A stretch of DNA of 39,534 nucleotides from Opitutia bacterium (GTDB lineage Bacteria > Verrucomicrobiota > Verrucomicrobiae > Opitutales > UBA953): positions 1 to 39,534 of the forward strand of contig CANKZO010000005.1 in the NCBI GenBank assembly GCA_947488485.1, in the 5' to 3' direction. This document shows, piece by piece, positions 20,122 to 29,443 of this stretch. The notes beneath the pieces were generated by a model, which saw only the letters and a list, made by a program, of their open reading frames with translations, did not search any database and was not told the origin of the DNA. Position 1 is the stretch's first letter; each line of letters begins with the position of its first letter. Position numbers and translations under genes: made by a program.

Positions 20122-20823
20122 TTAGCGGTGGCAGCCCGAGCAGCTCTGGGGCGGATTGACCTTCCAGTCGTGCACGAACTTCGTGCCGTCGGCGGTCTGC
20201 TGGGCGGGCGAGGCGGCCTTGAAGCCGAGGTCGTAGACCTTGTCGACCGGGCGCAGGACCTGCTCAGGATTGCGGTGACATTCGAGACAGAAGGACATGT
20301 TGAGGGACTTCTGCTGGCCGACGACGACCTGCTGGTCGATGCGACCGTGGCACTCGACGCAGCTGACGCCGCGGTTCACGTGCACGGCGTGGTTGAAGTA
20401 GACGTAGTCGGGCACTTTGTGCACCTTGACCCAGCGGATCGCTTCGCCGGTCTCGACGCTCTTCTTGACGAGCGCCAGCGCGGGGCTGTCGCTCTTCACC
20501 TGGCTGTGGCAGTTCCAACAGGTGTTGGTCGTCGGCACGTTCGAATGGCCCGACTTGTCCACGTAGTTGTGGCAATAGCGGCAATCGAGACCGAGCACCG
20601 AGTCAGGACCGGCGTGGAAGGAGTGGTCGAAGGCGACGGGCTGATCCGGCGTGTATCCGACGTTCAGATACTTGTTGGTCGCGTACTCGTTGACCGCGGC
20701 GGCCACGACCACGCCGGTGATCAGGAGGCAGACGAGGACCTGGAACGGGGCGGCGTTGATCGCCCGGGAGAAGAAGTTACCGCGGGGGGCGGGGCGGTTG
20801 AGGAATTCGAGGAGCTTGCGCAT
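20122..20823 (-). CDS. actA: Alternative complex III, pentaheme cytochrome c subunit ActA
   Basis: A 233-residue protein from the ATG at 20821-20823 (MRKLLEFLNRP). The frame is open 36 codons further upstream, but that part looks non-coding and ActA proteins begin near this site. An N-terminal helix (about 28-45) anchors it. Five CxxCH sites follow: CRYCH, CWNCH, CVECH, CLECH and the terminal CSGCH, matching the five hemes of ActA. It is the first gene of a ten-gene operon; an AT-rich promoter region lies upstream. No Shine-Dalgarno is evident. Confidence 0.93.
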   Translation of the reverse strand: MRKLLEFLNRPAPRGNFFSRAINAAPFQVLVCLLITGVVVAAAVNEYATNKYLNVGYTPDQPVAFDHSFHAGPDSVLGLDCRYCHNYVDKSGHSNVPTTNTCWNCHSQVKSDSPALALVKKSVETGEAIRWVKVHKVPDYVYFNHAVHVNRGVSCVECHGRIDQQVVVGQQKSLNMSFCLECHRNPEQVLRPVDKVYDLGFKAASPAQQTADGTKFVHDWKVNPPQSCSGCHR

Positions 20824-20969
20824 CGCGTTCAGACGAAGGGATTGGCGGGTTTTTTGACCGAAGAAGCACGAAAGGCGGAACCCCTTCGCAATCCAAATTT
20901 GAGGGGTTTTAGTCGCTTTTCTATGGTCCACTGTGGATAGCCGGGATGAAAAGCTGTGAATGGGATGTG

Positions 20970-21031
20970 ATTATGTAAATTAAAGCGTTAAACTACAATT
21001 ACTTACATAGTTTAGAATAATTCTAAGTCAA
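20970..21031 (-). promoter_or_regulatory. Candidate promoter(s) and dyad operator for the act operon
   Basis: This AT-rich stretch stands out against GC-rich surroundings. On the minus strand two sigma-70-like pairs can be read. The first is TTGACT (21031-21026) with TATGTA (21009-21004), spacer 16. The second is TTGTAG (20998-20993) with CATAAT (20975-20970), spacer 17. A perfect dyad TTAGAAT-A-ATTCTAA covers 21012-21026, abutting the first -35 box, where a regulator could block or assist polymerase. The 5' leader to actA would be about 140-175 bases. Boxes are read by eye only. Confidence 0.45.
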
Positions 21032-21074
21032 TATGCCCTATTCCACCCGCTAGATGCTCGCTTCCAAACTATTA

Positions 21075-21120
21075 GGCCAGCCAACGGAAAACCCCAGAGG
21101 GGCTTATCCGATGGCTGGCC
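21075..21120 (-). terminator. Long imperfect hairpin after tpiA, putative terminator
   Basis: GGCCAGCCA at 21075-21083 pairs with TGGCTGGCC at 21112-21120. After an A.A mismatch the stem continues with CGGA/TCCG, and the loop holds a nested CCCC-AGA-GGGG hairpin. It lies 22 bases beyond the tpiA stop. The minus-strand tail TAATAGTTT is only partly U-rich, so it could also be an RNA-stabilising element. Confidence 0.5.
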
Positions 21121-21141
21121 GAGGCTCGAAGTGACTCCGAA

Positions 21142-21918
21142 TCAGCGGGTCAGGGACTTCGCGGCGCTCTGGACGAGGTCCACGAAGCTCTTGGCCTCGA
21201 GGGAGGCTCCGCCGATCAGGCCGCCGTCGATATCGTGCTCGGCCAGGAGGGCGTCGGCGTTGTCGGGCTTCATCGATCCGCCGTAGAGGATCCGGACGCG
21301 GGCCGCGGTCTCGGCGCCGAACTGGGTGACGAGCAACGAGCGGATGAAAGCGTGGACTTCCTGAGCCATGGCCGGGGTCGCGGTCTTGCCGGTGCCGATC
21401 GCCCAGACGGGCTCGTAGGCGATGATGACCTGTTCGGCCTTGCCCGCGGGAACGCCGGCGAGACCGAGCTCGACCTGACGCTTGACCACGGCGTTCGTGG
21501 TGCCGGCTTCGCGCTCGGAGAGCAGCTCGCCGACGCAGAGGATGGGCTTGAGGGACGCGCCGAGGGCGGCGTTGACCTTGCGGTTGATGAAGGCGTCGTC
21601 TTCGCCGAAGATCGCCCGGCGCTCGCTGTGGCCGAGGATCACGTAGCCGACGTGGAGATCGCGGAGCATCGCGGCCGAGACTTCGCCGGTGAAGGCGCCG
21701 TTGGCCTTGTCGTGCATATTCTGGGCGCCCACGGAGAGGTGGGTGCCTTCGGCGGCGGCGCTCACCGCGGAGAGCGCGGTGAAGGGCGGGCAGAGGACCA
21801 CCTGGACGGCGGACTCGATGCCGACGGCGGCGGCGATGGCCTTGACGAGGTCGGTGCCTTCGGTGGCCGTCTTGTTCATCTTCCAGTTACCGGCGATGAG
21901 AGGAGTGCGTGTGGACAT
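21142..21918 (-). CDS. tpiA: Triosephosphate isomerase
   Basis: A 258-residue TIM-barrel enzyme that interconverts dihydroxyacetone phosphate and glyceraldehyde 3-phosphate. The catalytic residues are all present: N11 and K13 in GNWKMNK, H97 in GHSERR, and E169 in AYEPVWAIGTG, which also begins the flexible loop 6. The phosphate-binding GGS and GG motifs (YGGSMKP, IGGASL) are in place. It follows pgk by 41 bases on the same strand, so pgk and tpiA probably share a transcript. Length is normal and the call secure. Confidence 0.97.
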   Translation of the reverse strand: MSTRTPLIAGNWKMNKTATEGTDLVKAIAAAVGIESAVQVVLCPPFTALSAVSAAAEGTHLSVGAQNMHDKANGAFTGEVSAAMLRDLHVGYVILGHSERRAIFGEDDAFINRKVNAALGASLKPILCVGELLSEREAGTTNAVVKRQVELGLAGVPAGKAEQVIIAYEPVWAIGTGKTATPAMAQEVHAFIRSLLVTQFGAETAARVRILYGGSMKPDNADALLAEHDIDGGLIGGASLEAKSFVDLVQSAAKSLTR

Positions 21919-21959
21919 GGGCGTGGTGGGAGAGTTTGTTTATGAGGGTTCGGCGAGGT

Positions 21960-23204
21960 TCAGGCCGAAAGGGCCGCGACGCCGGGGAGGACCTTGCCTT
22001 CGAGGTATTCGAGGGAAGCGCCGCCGCCGGTCGAGCAATGCGAGACCTTGGTGTCGACGCCGAACTTCTTGGCCGCCGTGGCGGTGTCGCCGCCGCCGAC
22101 GATGGTGATCGCGCCGCGTTCCGTGGCCTTGGCCACCGCGGCCGCCATGGCCTTGGAGCCGACGGCGAACTTATCGAATTCGAACACGCCGCAAGGACCG
22201 TTCCAGACCACCGTGCCGGCGCGGCCGATGGCGGCCTCGTACAGCTTGATGGATTCCGGACCGCAATCCATGCCTTCCCAGCCGGCGGGGATGCCGGACT
22301 GCATGGTGGCAGGCTGGGTGTTGGAATCAGGCGAGAACTTGTCGCCGCAGAGGAAGTCGACCGGGAGGGTGACCTTCACGCCGCGGGCCTTGGCCTTGTC
22401 CAGCAGCTCCTGGACGATCTTGGCGCCTTCGGCGTCGTAGAGGGAGTTGCCGATCTCCATGCCGTCGCAGACCTTGCGGAAAGTGTACGCCATGCCGCCG
22501 CCGATGATGATCTCGTCGGCTTTCTCGATGAGGTTGCGGATGAGGGGGATCTTGTCGGCGATCTTGGCGCCGCCGAGGATGGCGAGCAGCGGGCGCTGCG
22601 GGTTGTTGAGCACGGTGTCGAAGGCCTTGAGCTCGGCTTCGAGGAGGTAACCGGCGGCCTTGCGGGAGAGGTTCACGCCGACCATCGAGGAGTGGGCGCG
22701 GTGCGCGGTGCCGAAGGCATCGTTCACGTAGACGTCGCCCAGACGCGAGAGAGAGGCCCTGAATTCAGCCACTTTAGCGGGGTCGGCCTTCTGGCTGGTG
22801 CCGTCCTCGAGCTTCACTTTGCCCTCTTCTTCGATGTGGAAACGGAGGTTTTCGAGGAGCAGGACTTCGCCCGGCTGGAGGGCCTTCGCGGCGGCTTCGG
22901 CCTCGGCGCCCACGCAGGCGGCGACGAACTTCACCGGCTTGCCGAGGAGCTTCTCGAGCTCGGCGGCCACGGGGCGGAGGGAGAACTTCTCGACGACCTT
23001 GCCGTCCGGACGGCCGAGATGGGACATAAGCACCAGGGAGGCGCCGCCTTCGAGCAGGAACTTGATCGTCGGCAGGGCCGCGGCGATCCGCTGGGTATTC
23101 GTGATGGCGCCGGTCTTCTTGTCCTGGGGGACGTTGAAGTCGACACGGACGAGGACACGCTGGCCTTTGACGGAGCCGAGTTCGCGGAGGGTAGGAGCAG
23201 GCAT
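21960..23204 (-). CDS. pgk: Phosphoglycerate kinase
   Basis: A 414-residue kinase transferring phosphate between 1,3-bisphosphoglycerate and ADP. The start chosen is the ATG at 23202-23204 (MPAPTLREL), because the family's first strand [10 protein letters not shown] follows about 17 residues later; the frame is open 23 codons further but that part is not family-like. Other landmarks are SHLGRPDG near 63, the nucleotide-binding region around GGAKIADK, and [13 protein letters not shown] near 380. It lies between gapA (with a terminator between them) and tpiA. Confidence 0.97.
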   Translation of the reverse strand: MPAPTLRELGSVKGQRVLVRVDFNVPQDKKTGAITNTQRIAAALPTIKFLLEGGASLVLMSHLGRPDGKVVEKFSLRPVAAELEKLLGKPVKFVAACVGAEAEAAAKALQPGEVLLLENLRFHIEEEGKVKLEDGTSQKADPAKVAEFRASLSRLGDVYVNDAFGTAHRAHSSMVGVNLSRKAAGYLLEAELKAFDTVLNNPQRPLLAILGGAKIADKIPLIRNLIEKADEIIIGGGMAYTFRKVCDGMEIGNSLYDAEGAKIVQELLDKAKARGVKVTLPVDFLCGDKFSPDSNTQPATMQSGIPAGWEGMDCGPESIKLYEAAIGRAGTVVWNGPCGVFEFDKFAVGSKAMAAAVAKATERGAITIVGGGDTATAAKKFGVDTKVSHCSTGGGASLEYLEGKVLPGVAALSA

Positions 23205-23310
23205 GGTGGTGAAAGGAGCAGAGAAAGGCGTAAGGCCAAGGGTGGGAAGAACAAACCGCCCGAGCCCTCGCAAACCGTCGTAACCGCCCTCCCCCGCCCC
23301 GGCTGGGGCC

Positions 23311-23346
23311 TAAAACAAGACAGGCGACCCGGATGGGCCGCCTGTC
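23311..23346 (-). terminator. Intrinsic terminator after gapA
   Basis: Read on the minus strand, GACAGGCG (23346-23339) pairs with CGCCTGTC (23326-23319), with an inner CCC/GGG pairing in the loop, followed by TTGTTTTA. It lies 22 bases after the gapA stop and before pgk, so gapA can be expressed separately from pgk-tpiA, whose own promoter must lie between about 23205 and 23310. Confidence 0.8.
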
Positions 23347-23367
23347 GCGGAGGAATCTAAGCGAGGC

Positions 23368-24501
<1,134 letters not shown>

Positions 24502-24508
<7 letters not shown>

Positions 24509-26892
24509 CCGGCGGACCAGACGGCGGCGCCCAAAGGCGGCAGGATGACGTGATCTCCCTCGATCCGCGGCACCGGACCAGGGGCATGCAGGCAGGAGGG
24601 GAACGGCGAGACCACCACCGGCGTCCATTCTCCGGTCCGGGGCAGGACGAGCGTGACCTCACGGTCATGCGGATTGCAGGCCATGAGCACCCGGGCGGAG
24701 CCGAGCTGCCCATCGGCGTTCAGCACCGCGACGAAGGCTTCCCCGCCCTGCTGATGGGCGACCTGCATCCAACCCGGCGACACGGCCAGGCGGGGACGGA
24801 GTCCCGTGCCGGCCGCCGAGAGCCGGAACCCGATCAGGCGGGCGACGAAATCATGCTCGGAGCGGAAACGGTCGATCCGGACCGGGTCGAGTCGGTTCAG
24901 GTCGCCCCGGCGCCAGGTGTTGCTCACGCCGCGCTTGGTCGCGAGGAAATCCTGGCCGGCGCAGAGCATCGGCACGCCCGCGGAGCAGAGCAGGATCACG
25001 TGCATGAGACGCGTGCGCAGGACGTCGCGGGGCGCCGGATCGAGGGCGTCGCCGCCGGCGCGTTCGGTGATGCGGTCCAGCCACGCCATATCGTCGTGCG
25101 ACTGCGCATAGCGCAGGCGCGCGGACGGCCGGAACGCGCACGCCGCGACGTGATGGAGCAGGTCCGACGCCTTCGCATGGCCGCGCACGTAAGAAGGCAG
25201 GAACTCGCGGAAGGCGTCATCCCAGCTGGTCCAGCTGGTGTGATCGAGATCGCGCGCGGTGTGCCCGCGAAAGCTCCACGGTTCGGCGATGAGGATCTTA
25301 TGCGGGGCGCGGAAACGGAAGTCGGCCTCGATCTCGCGCAGCAGCGGCGTGCCCAGCAGTTCGGCGAGGTCGAGCCGGACGCCGTCGACGCCGAGCACCT
25401 CGGTCCAGTGACGGAGCGCGGCGTGCACGAGCCGCTTGAACATCGGCGCCTCGGCGCGGACATCGTTACCGCAGCCGCTCCAGTTGGTGAGTTTGCCCTG
25501 CGGATCGACGCGATAGTAATACGGCGCGTCGATCGCGCCGAGACCGTTGGGCGAACCGAAATGGTTCAGGACGACGTCCATGATGACGGCGAGCCCGGCC
25601 TCATGACACGCGCGGACGAGATCGCGGAACTCCTCCATCGCGACGACGCCCGGAGCGCTCGCGTAGGAGTTCGCGACGCCGAAGGCGCTCACGGGCATGT
25701 AGCCCCAGTGATATTCGTCAGTCGCGGCATGCTCGAACTCCGCGCACGGCAGCAGCTCGAGGGCGTTGACGCCGAGAGCGCGCAGGTAGTTGCCCTTTGA
25801 ACGCACATAACGGGCGAGATCGCGATAACCGCCGGCCGACGGCGCACCGTCGGCGAGACCGAGCAGGTCGCGTAGATGGCCTTCAAGGATCACGAGATCC
25901 TCGACCGGCGGCGGAACGAAACCGTCATCGAAGGGCAGCAGTGCTTCGGGACCGATCACGAGGCCGGCGGCCTGCCGAGGGCCGACCACCGCGCGGGCCC
26001 AAGGGTCGACGATGTACGTGCCCCCGAAACGTTCGCCGGTGTCGTCCTCTGATGCGGCGACCTGCAGCCAGTAATGGGCGCCGCTGAGATTCTCCGGCCA
26101 AGCAGCCGACCACGCACCCTGCCCTTCGGGCTTGAGCGTCAGCGGATGCGCGGCTCCGCCGGCCGGATGTCGCCAGATGACTTCGACCGAGCGAGCGCGG
26201 GGCGCGAAGACGCGGAAGGTGGTCGCATGCGCGCCGACGGTCGCGCCGAAGCCGCCGGCGGGCTCCAGCACGTCCAGCGGCTCCGAGGCGAGGATGTCGC
26301 CGAGCTCGAGGAGTTCCGGCGTCTCGTAAACCATGCGGACCGGCACGGCGGCCGGATCGACGTCGGCCGCATGGAAACGGAAGACATGGCGGTCGGTACG
26401 CCGACGAGAGACGACGAGATTACGATGATTGCCGTCGTCGCGGCGGACGTTATCGGCGTCGTGCGGCGGCTCGACCCAGCGGTCGCCGGCGCGCAGGAAC
26501 TTGAAGATGGTCTCGTCCGCTTCGCCGAGGACTTCCGCGAGGTCCGCGGCGAGTTCGAAGCCTTCGGCCCCTGCCACGCAGACCGGACTTAGCTGCCAGC
26601 GCTCCATGTCGACGGCGCGGCCCCAGTCGTTGAAGGGTCCGACCACGCTGACGGCACCGTCCGCGGTCTCCGGACAAAGCGCCTTCCAGAAGAAGAAATG
26701 GACGCAGTCGCCCTCCACCCAGTGCCCCGCACGCAGGGCCCAGGCGCGGACGTCGGCCGGCTCGAGCAAGGTCAGCCGCGCGGGCGGGTTCAGCGTGAGC
26801 GGCGGCAAACCCGGACCGGCCCAATCGCGCGTGAGCGCGACCAACCCGGAGACCTTCGTCTCCCAGCGGGCGCTGGCCAGTTCACGCATCAT
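24502..26892 (-). CDS. GH13 alpha-glucan-active enzyme (branching/debranching-like)
   Basis: A 796-residue alpha-amylase-superfamily enzyme. Two N-terminal beta modules precede the catalytic barrel: one near 60-165 (VSVVGPFNDWGRAVDMERW) and a CBM48-like one near 222-300 (TTFRVFAPRARSVEVIW). In the barrel (about 360-690) the nucleophile is D508 in GVRLDLAEL, the acid/base E537 in LIAEPWSF, and the third pair H599-D600 in QSHDDMAWL. YHWGYMPVSAF (394-404) resembles the YNWGY motif of pullulanases and isoamylases, so debranching of glycogen is the likeliest role. The product specificity is not certain. Divergent from the methyltransferase gene across about 80 bases. With glgB it suggests glycogen storage. 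Confidence 0.85.
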
Positions 26893-26975
26893 CCACTCCA
26901 GAGGAAGGGCGGAAAAATAAATTGGCGAGCAAAAGCGGGCTTCCCTCCCGGCCGTCGTCCGCCCACGATGCGCGC

Positions 26976-27857
26976 GTGGATATCAGCGTACTAGTGAGCG
27001 ACTGGGATGGTCACCGCCTCCTGGATTCCGGCGACGGCTTCAAGCTGGAGGAGATCGGCGGCGTCCGCATGATCCGGAGCGAACCCAAGGCCTGGTGGAG
27101 CAAGTCCCTGCCCGCCGCCGAGTGGGCCCGCGCCGTCGCCGAACACGAAGAAGGCGGTCGCGAAGGCCGCTGGAAGCTGAAAGGCAACTGCCCCAAGGAA
27201 TGGGAGACCAAGCTGGGCAAGCTCCGCTTCCAGCTGCGGTTCATGGACAATTCCAAGCAGTTCGGCGTCTTCGCCGAACAAGCCCCGCACTGGAAGTGGG
27301 TCGCCGAGCGCCCGCAGAAACTCGAACCGCGCCCCCGCCTGCTCAACCTCTTCGGCTACACCGGCGCGGCTTCGCTCGGGGCCGCCCAAGCGGGCTGGCA
27401 CGTCACCCACGTCGACGCCTCCAAGCCCGCGGTGGCCTGGGGCCGTCGCAATCAGGAGCTCTCCGGCATGGCCCAGGAGCCGATCCGCTGGATCATCGAG
27501 GACGCGATGACGTTCGTGAAGCGCGAGGTCAAACGCGGCAACCAGTACGAGGCCATCATGCTCGACCCGCCCGCCTTCGGCCGCGGCCCGACCGGCGAAT
27601 TCTGGAAGGTCGAACGCGACCTCGCCCCCCTGCTCCGCGCCTGCCGCGAACTGCTCTCCCCGCAGGCGCAGTTCATGATCCTGACGGTCTACACCATCGA
27701 CGCGTCTTCCATCCTGTGCCACAACCTGCTCGAAGATGTCACCCGCGGCCTCGGCGGTCAGGTCGACATCGGCGAACTCGCCTTGAAACAGGAAAACAAC
27801 GGCCGGCTCCTCCCCCTGTCGCTCTGGGGCCGCTGGACCGCCGGCAAAAAGGGCTGA
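26976..27857 (+). CDS. Class I SAM-dependent methyltransferase (RlmI-like C-terminal domain type)
   Basis: About 293 residues from a GTG at 26976; the frame is open to a TTG at 26922, but the sequence becomes family-like (VSDWDGHRLLDSGDGFKLEE) only after the GTG. A beta-rich N-terminal part is followed by the Rossmann methyltransferase: the SAM loop LLNLFGYTGAASL near 121-133, the acidic VDASKPAV motif, and LDPPAFGRG near 196-204. The DPPAF motif is typical of RlmI/RlmK-type 23S rRNA cytosine-C5 or guanine-N7 methyltransferases, so RNA methylation is likely, but the site is unknown. No PUA domain is present. It stands upstream of trpE with a 78-base gap. Confidence 0.82.
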   Translation: MDISVLVSDWDGHRLLDSGDGFKLEEIGGVRMIRSEPKAWWSKSLPAAEWARAVAEHEEGGREGRWKLKGNCPKEWETKLGKLRFQLRFMDNSKQFGVFAEQAPHWKWVAERPQKLEPRPRLLNLFGYTGAASLGAAQAGWHVTHVDASKPAVAWGRRNQELSGMAQEPIRWIIEDAMTFVKREVKRGNQYEAIMLDPPAFGRGPTGEFWKVERDLAPLLRACRELLSPQAQFMILTVYTIDASSILCHNLLEDVTRGLGGQVDIGELALKQENNGRLLPLSLWGRWTAGKKG

Positions 27858-27895
27858 TTCGGCCCGCCGGCTTCAATCTGGGCGGTTTGCTTTAA

Positions 27896-27910
27896 TTGGT
27901 TTCCAAACCA
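27896..27910. promoter_or_regulatory. Dyad in the gap ahead of trpE
   Basis: TGGTTT-CC-AAACCA (27897-27910) is a perfect inverted repeat with a 2-base centre, too tight for an RNA hairpin but suited to a protein dimer. It lies 26 bases before the trpE start. A three-codon frame ATG-CAC-GCG-TGA (27928-27939) overlaps the trpE GTG start. A regulatory role is a guess. Confidence 0.3.
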
Positions 27911-27935
27911 TAGGTTAACGCATCTAAATGCACGC

Positions 27936-29432
27936 GTGAGCCTAGTCCCCGACCAAGCTACTTTCCGCCAGTTGGCCCAGCAGTCCGACCTCATCCCGGT
28001 GTGCCTGGACCTGATGGCCGACCTGGAGACCCCGGTCTCGGTCTACGCCCGCCTCCGCGCCCTCGGCTCCCCCTTCCTCTTCGAGTCGGTCACCGGCGGC
28101 GATAAGCTCGGCCGCTACAGCTTCTGCGGCGCCGCGCCCGCCCTGACGCTGACCGCCTGGGAAGACCGCACCGAGATCGTCCGCCGTGACGGCACCAAGG
28201 AGACCGTACCCACTCCGACGGATCCGCTGACCTTGGTGAAGAAGGAACTCTCCGGCCTGCGCGTCGCCAAGGTGCCCGGTCTGCCCCCGTTCGTCGGCGG
28301 CATGGTCGGCATGGTCGGCTACGAGTACGTCCACCGTATCGAGCCGACCGTCCCGAAGCCCGCCAAGGACCCGGCTGGCACGCCCCTGCTCCACTTCATG
28401 CTGGTCGACCGCGTCGTCGCCTTCGACAACGCCCGCCAGACCCTGCGCCTCATCGTCAACGCCCGCGTGAAGTCCCCGGCCGACGCCGACGCCGCCTGGG
28501 CCGCCGCCAAGCAGGAACTCGAAGCCCTGCGCGCCGTGGTGACCGGACCGCGCGCCGCCGTGGCCGCCGAACTCCCGGCCAGCGCCGAGCTCGCCACGGG
28601 CAAGGCCAACTTCAGCCAGGCCGACTTCGAAGCCGCCATCCGTCGGACGCAGGAATACGTCCGCGCCGGCGACTGCGTGCAGGTCGTGCTCTCGCGCCGC
28701 ACCGATGTCGCCTTCAAGGGCGATCCGCTCGACCTCTATCGCGTGCTCCGCCACGTGAACCCGTCGCCTTACATGTTCGTGCTGGAGACCGGCCGCGGCT
28801 TCGACGTCGTCGGCGCCTCGCCCGAAGTGAACGTCCGCCTCACCGGCCGCCTCTGCGAGATCCGCCCGATCGCCGGCACGCGTCCGCGCGGCGTCGACGA
28901 AGCCGCCGACCGCCAGCTCGAAGCCGAACTGCTCGCCGATCCGAAGGAACGCTCCGAACACCTGATGCTCGTCGACCTCGCGCGCAATGACCTCGGCCGC
29001 GTCTGCTTACCTGGCTCCGTGAAGGTCCCCGACTATGCGATCGTGGAACGCTACTCCCACGTGATGCACATCGTCTCGCAGGTCGAAGGCCAGCTCGCCC
29101 CCGAGAAGGACGCGTTCGACCTCTTCCGCGCCACGTTCCCGGCCGGCACCCTTTCGGGCGCGCCTAAGGTGCGCGCCATGCAGGTGATCTCCGAACTCGA
29201 AGGCGAACGCCGCGGCGTCTACGGCGGCGCCGTCGGTTACTTCGGTTTCGATGGCGGCCATGACTCCTGCATCGTCATCCGCACCGCCTCGCTCCGCGAC
29301 GGCGTCGCCAGCATCCAAGCCGGCGCCGGGGTCGTCGCCGACTCCGTCCCGACTTCCGAATACGAAGAGACCATCAACAAGTCCAAGAGCGTCCTGCGCG
29401 CCCTCGGACTCGCCGCCGGCCTGCGCGCCTGA
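27936..29432 (+). CDS. trpE: Anthranilate synthase component I
   Basis: A 498-residue chorismate-using enzyme making anthranilate, the first step of tryptophan synthesis. The N-terminal region holds FLFESVTGGDKLGRYSF (47-63), the site tied to tryptophan feedback inhibition in the family. The catalytic core contains EIRPIAGTRPRG near 308, ATFPAGTLSGAPKVRAMQ near 400, GGAVGYFGFDG near 430 and QAGAGVVADSVPTSEYEET near 463. The start is a GTG at 27936 because the N-terminal motif PDQATFRQLAQQ follows at once and no in-frame ATG is closer. No trpG (amidotransferase) or other trp gene is adjacent; a sigma factor gene follows after 11 bases. Confidence 0.95.
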   Translation: MSLVPDQATFRQLAQQSDLIPVCLDLMADLETPVSVYARLRALGSPFLFESVTGGDKLGRYSFCGAAPALTLTAWEDRTEIVRRDGTKETVPTPTDPLTLVKKELSGLRVAKVPGLPPFVGGMVGMVGYEYVHRIEPTVPKPAKDPAGTPLLHFMLVDRVVAFDNARQTLRLIVNARVKSPADADAAWAAAKQELEALRAVVTGPRAAVAAELPASAELATGKANFSQADFEAAIRRTQEYVRAGDCVQVVLSRRTDVAFKGDPLDLYRVLRHVNPSPYMFVLETGRGFDVVGASPEVNVRLTGRLCEIRPIAGTRPRGVDEAADRQLEAELLADPKERSEHLMLVDLARNDLGRVCLPGSVKVPDYAIVERYSHVMHIVSQVEGQLAPEKDAFDLFRATFPAGTLSGAPKVRAMQVISELEGERRGVYGGAVGYFGFDGGHDSCIVIRTASLRDGVASIQAGAGVVADSVPTSEYEETINKSKSVLRALGLAAGLRA

Positions 29433-29443
29433 GAAGCCCGCCT

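Noticed and set aside
20824..20931. A 36-residue upstream extension of ActA
   Set aside because: The extension lacks family similarity, and ActA-type proteins begin near MRKLLEF with the membrane anchor following about 27 residues later.
16738..20940. A 1400-codon open frame on the plus strand, opposite actB and actA
   Set aside because: The sequence is a Gly/Asp/Val/Arg-rich string with no domain, and the minus strand holds the clear ActB and ActA proteins. Long antisense frames are expected in GC-rich genes with strong third-position bias.
23205..23273. A 23-residue upstream extension of phosphoglycerate kinase
   Set aside because: The family start fits the ATG at 23204; the extension (Pro/Phe/Thr-rich) is not seen in the family.
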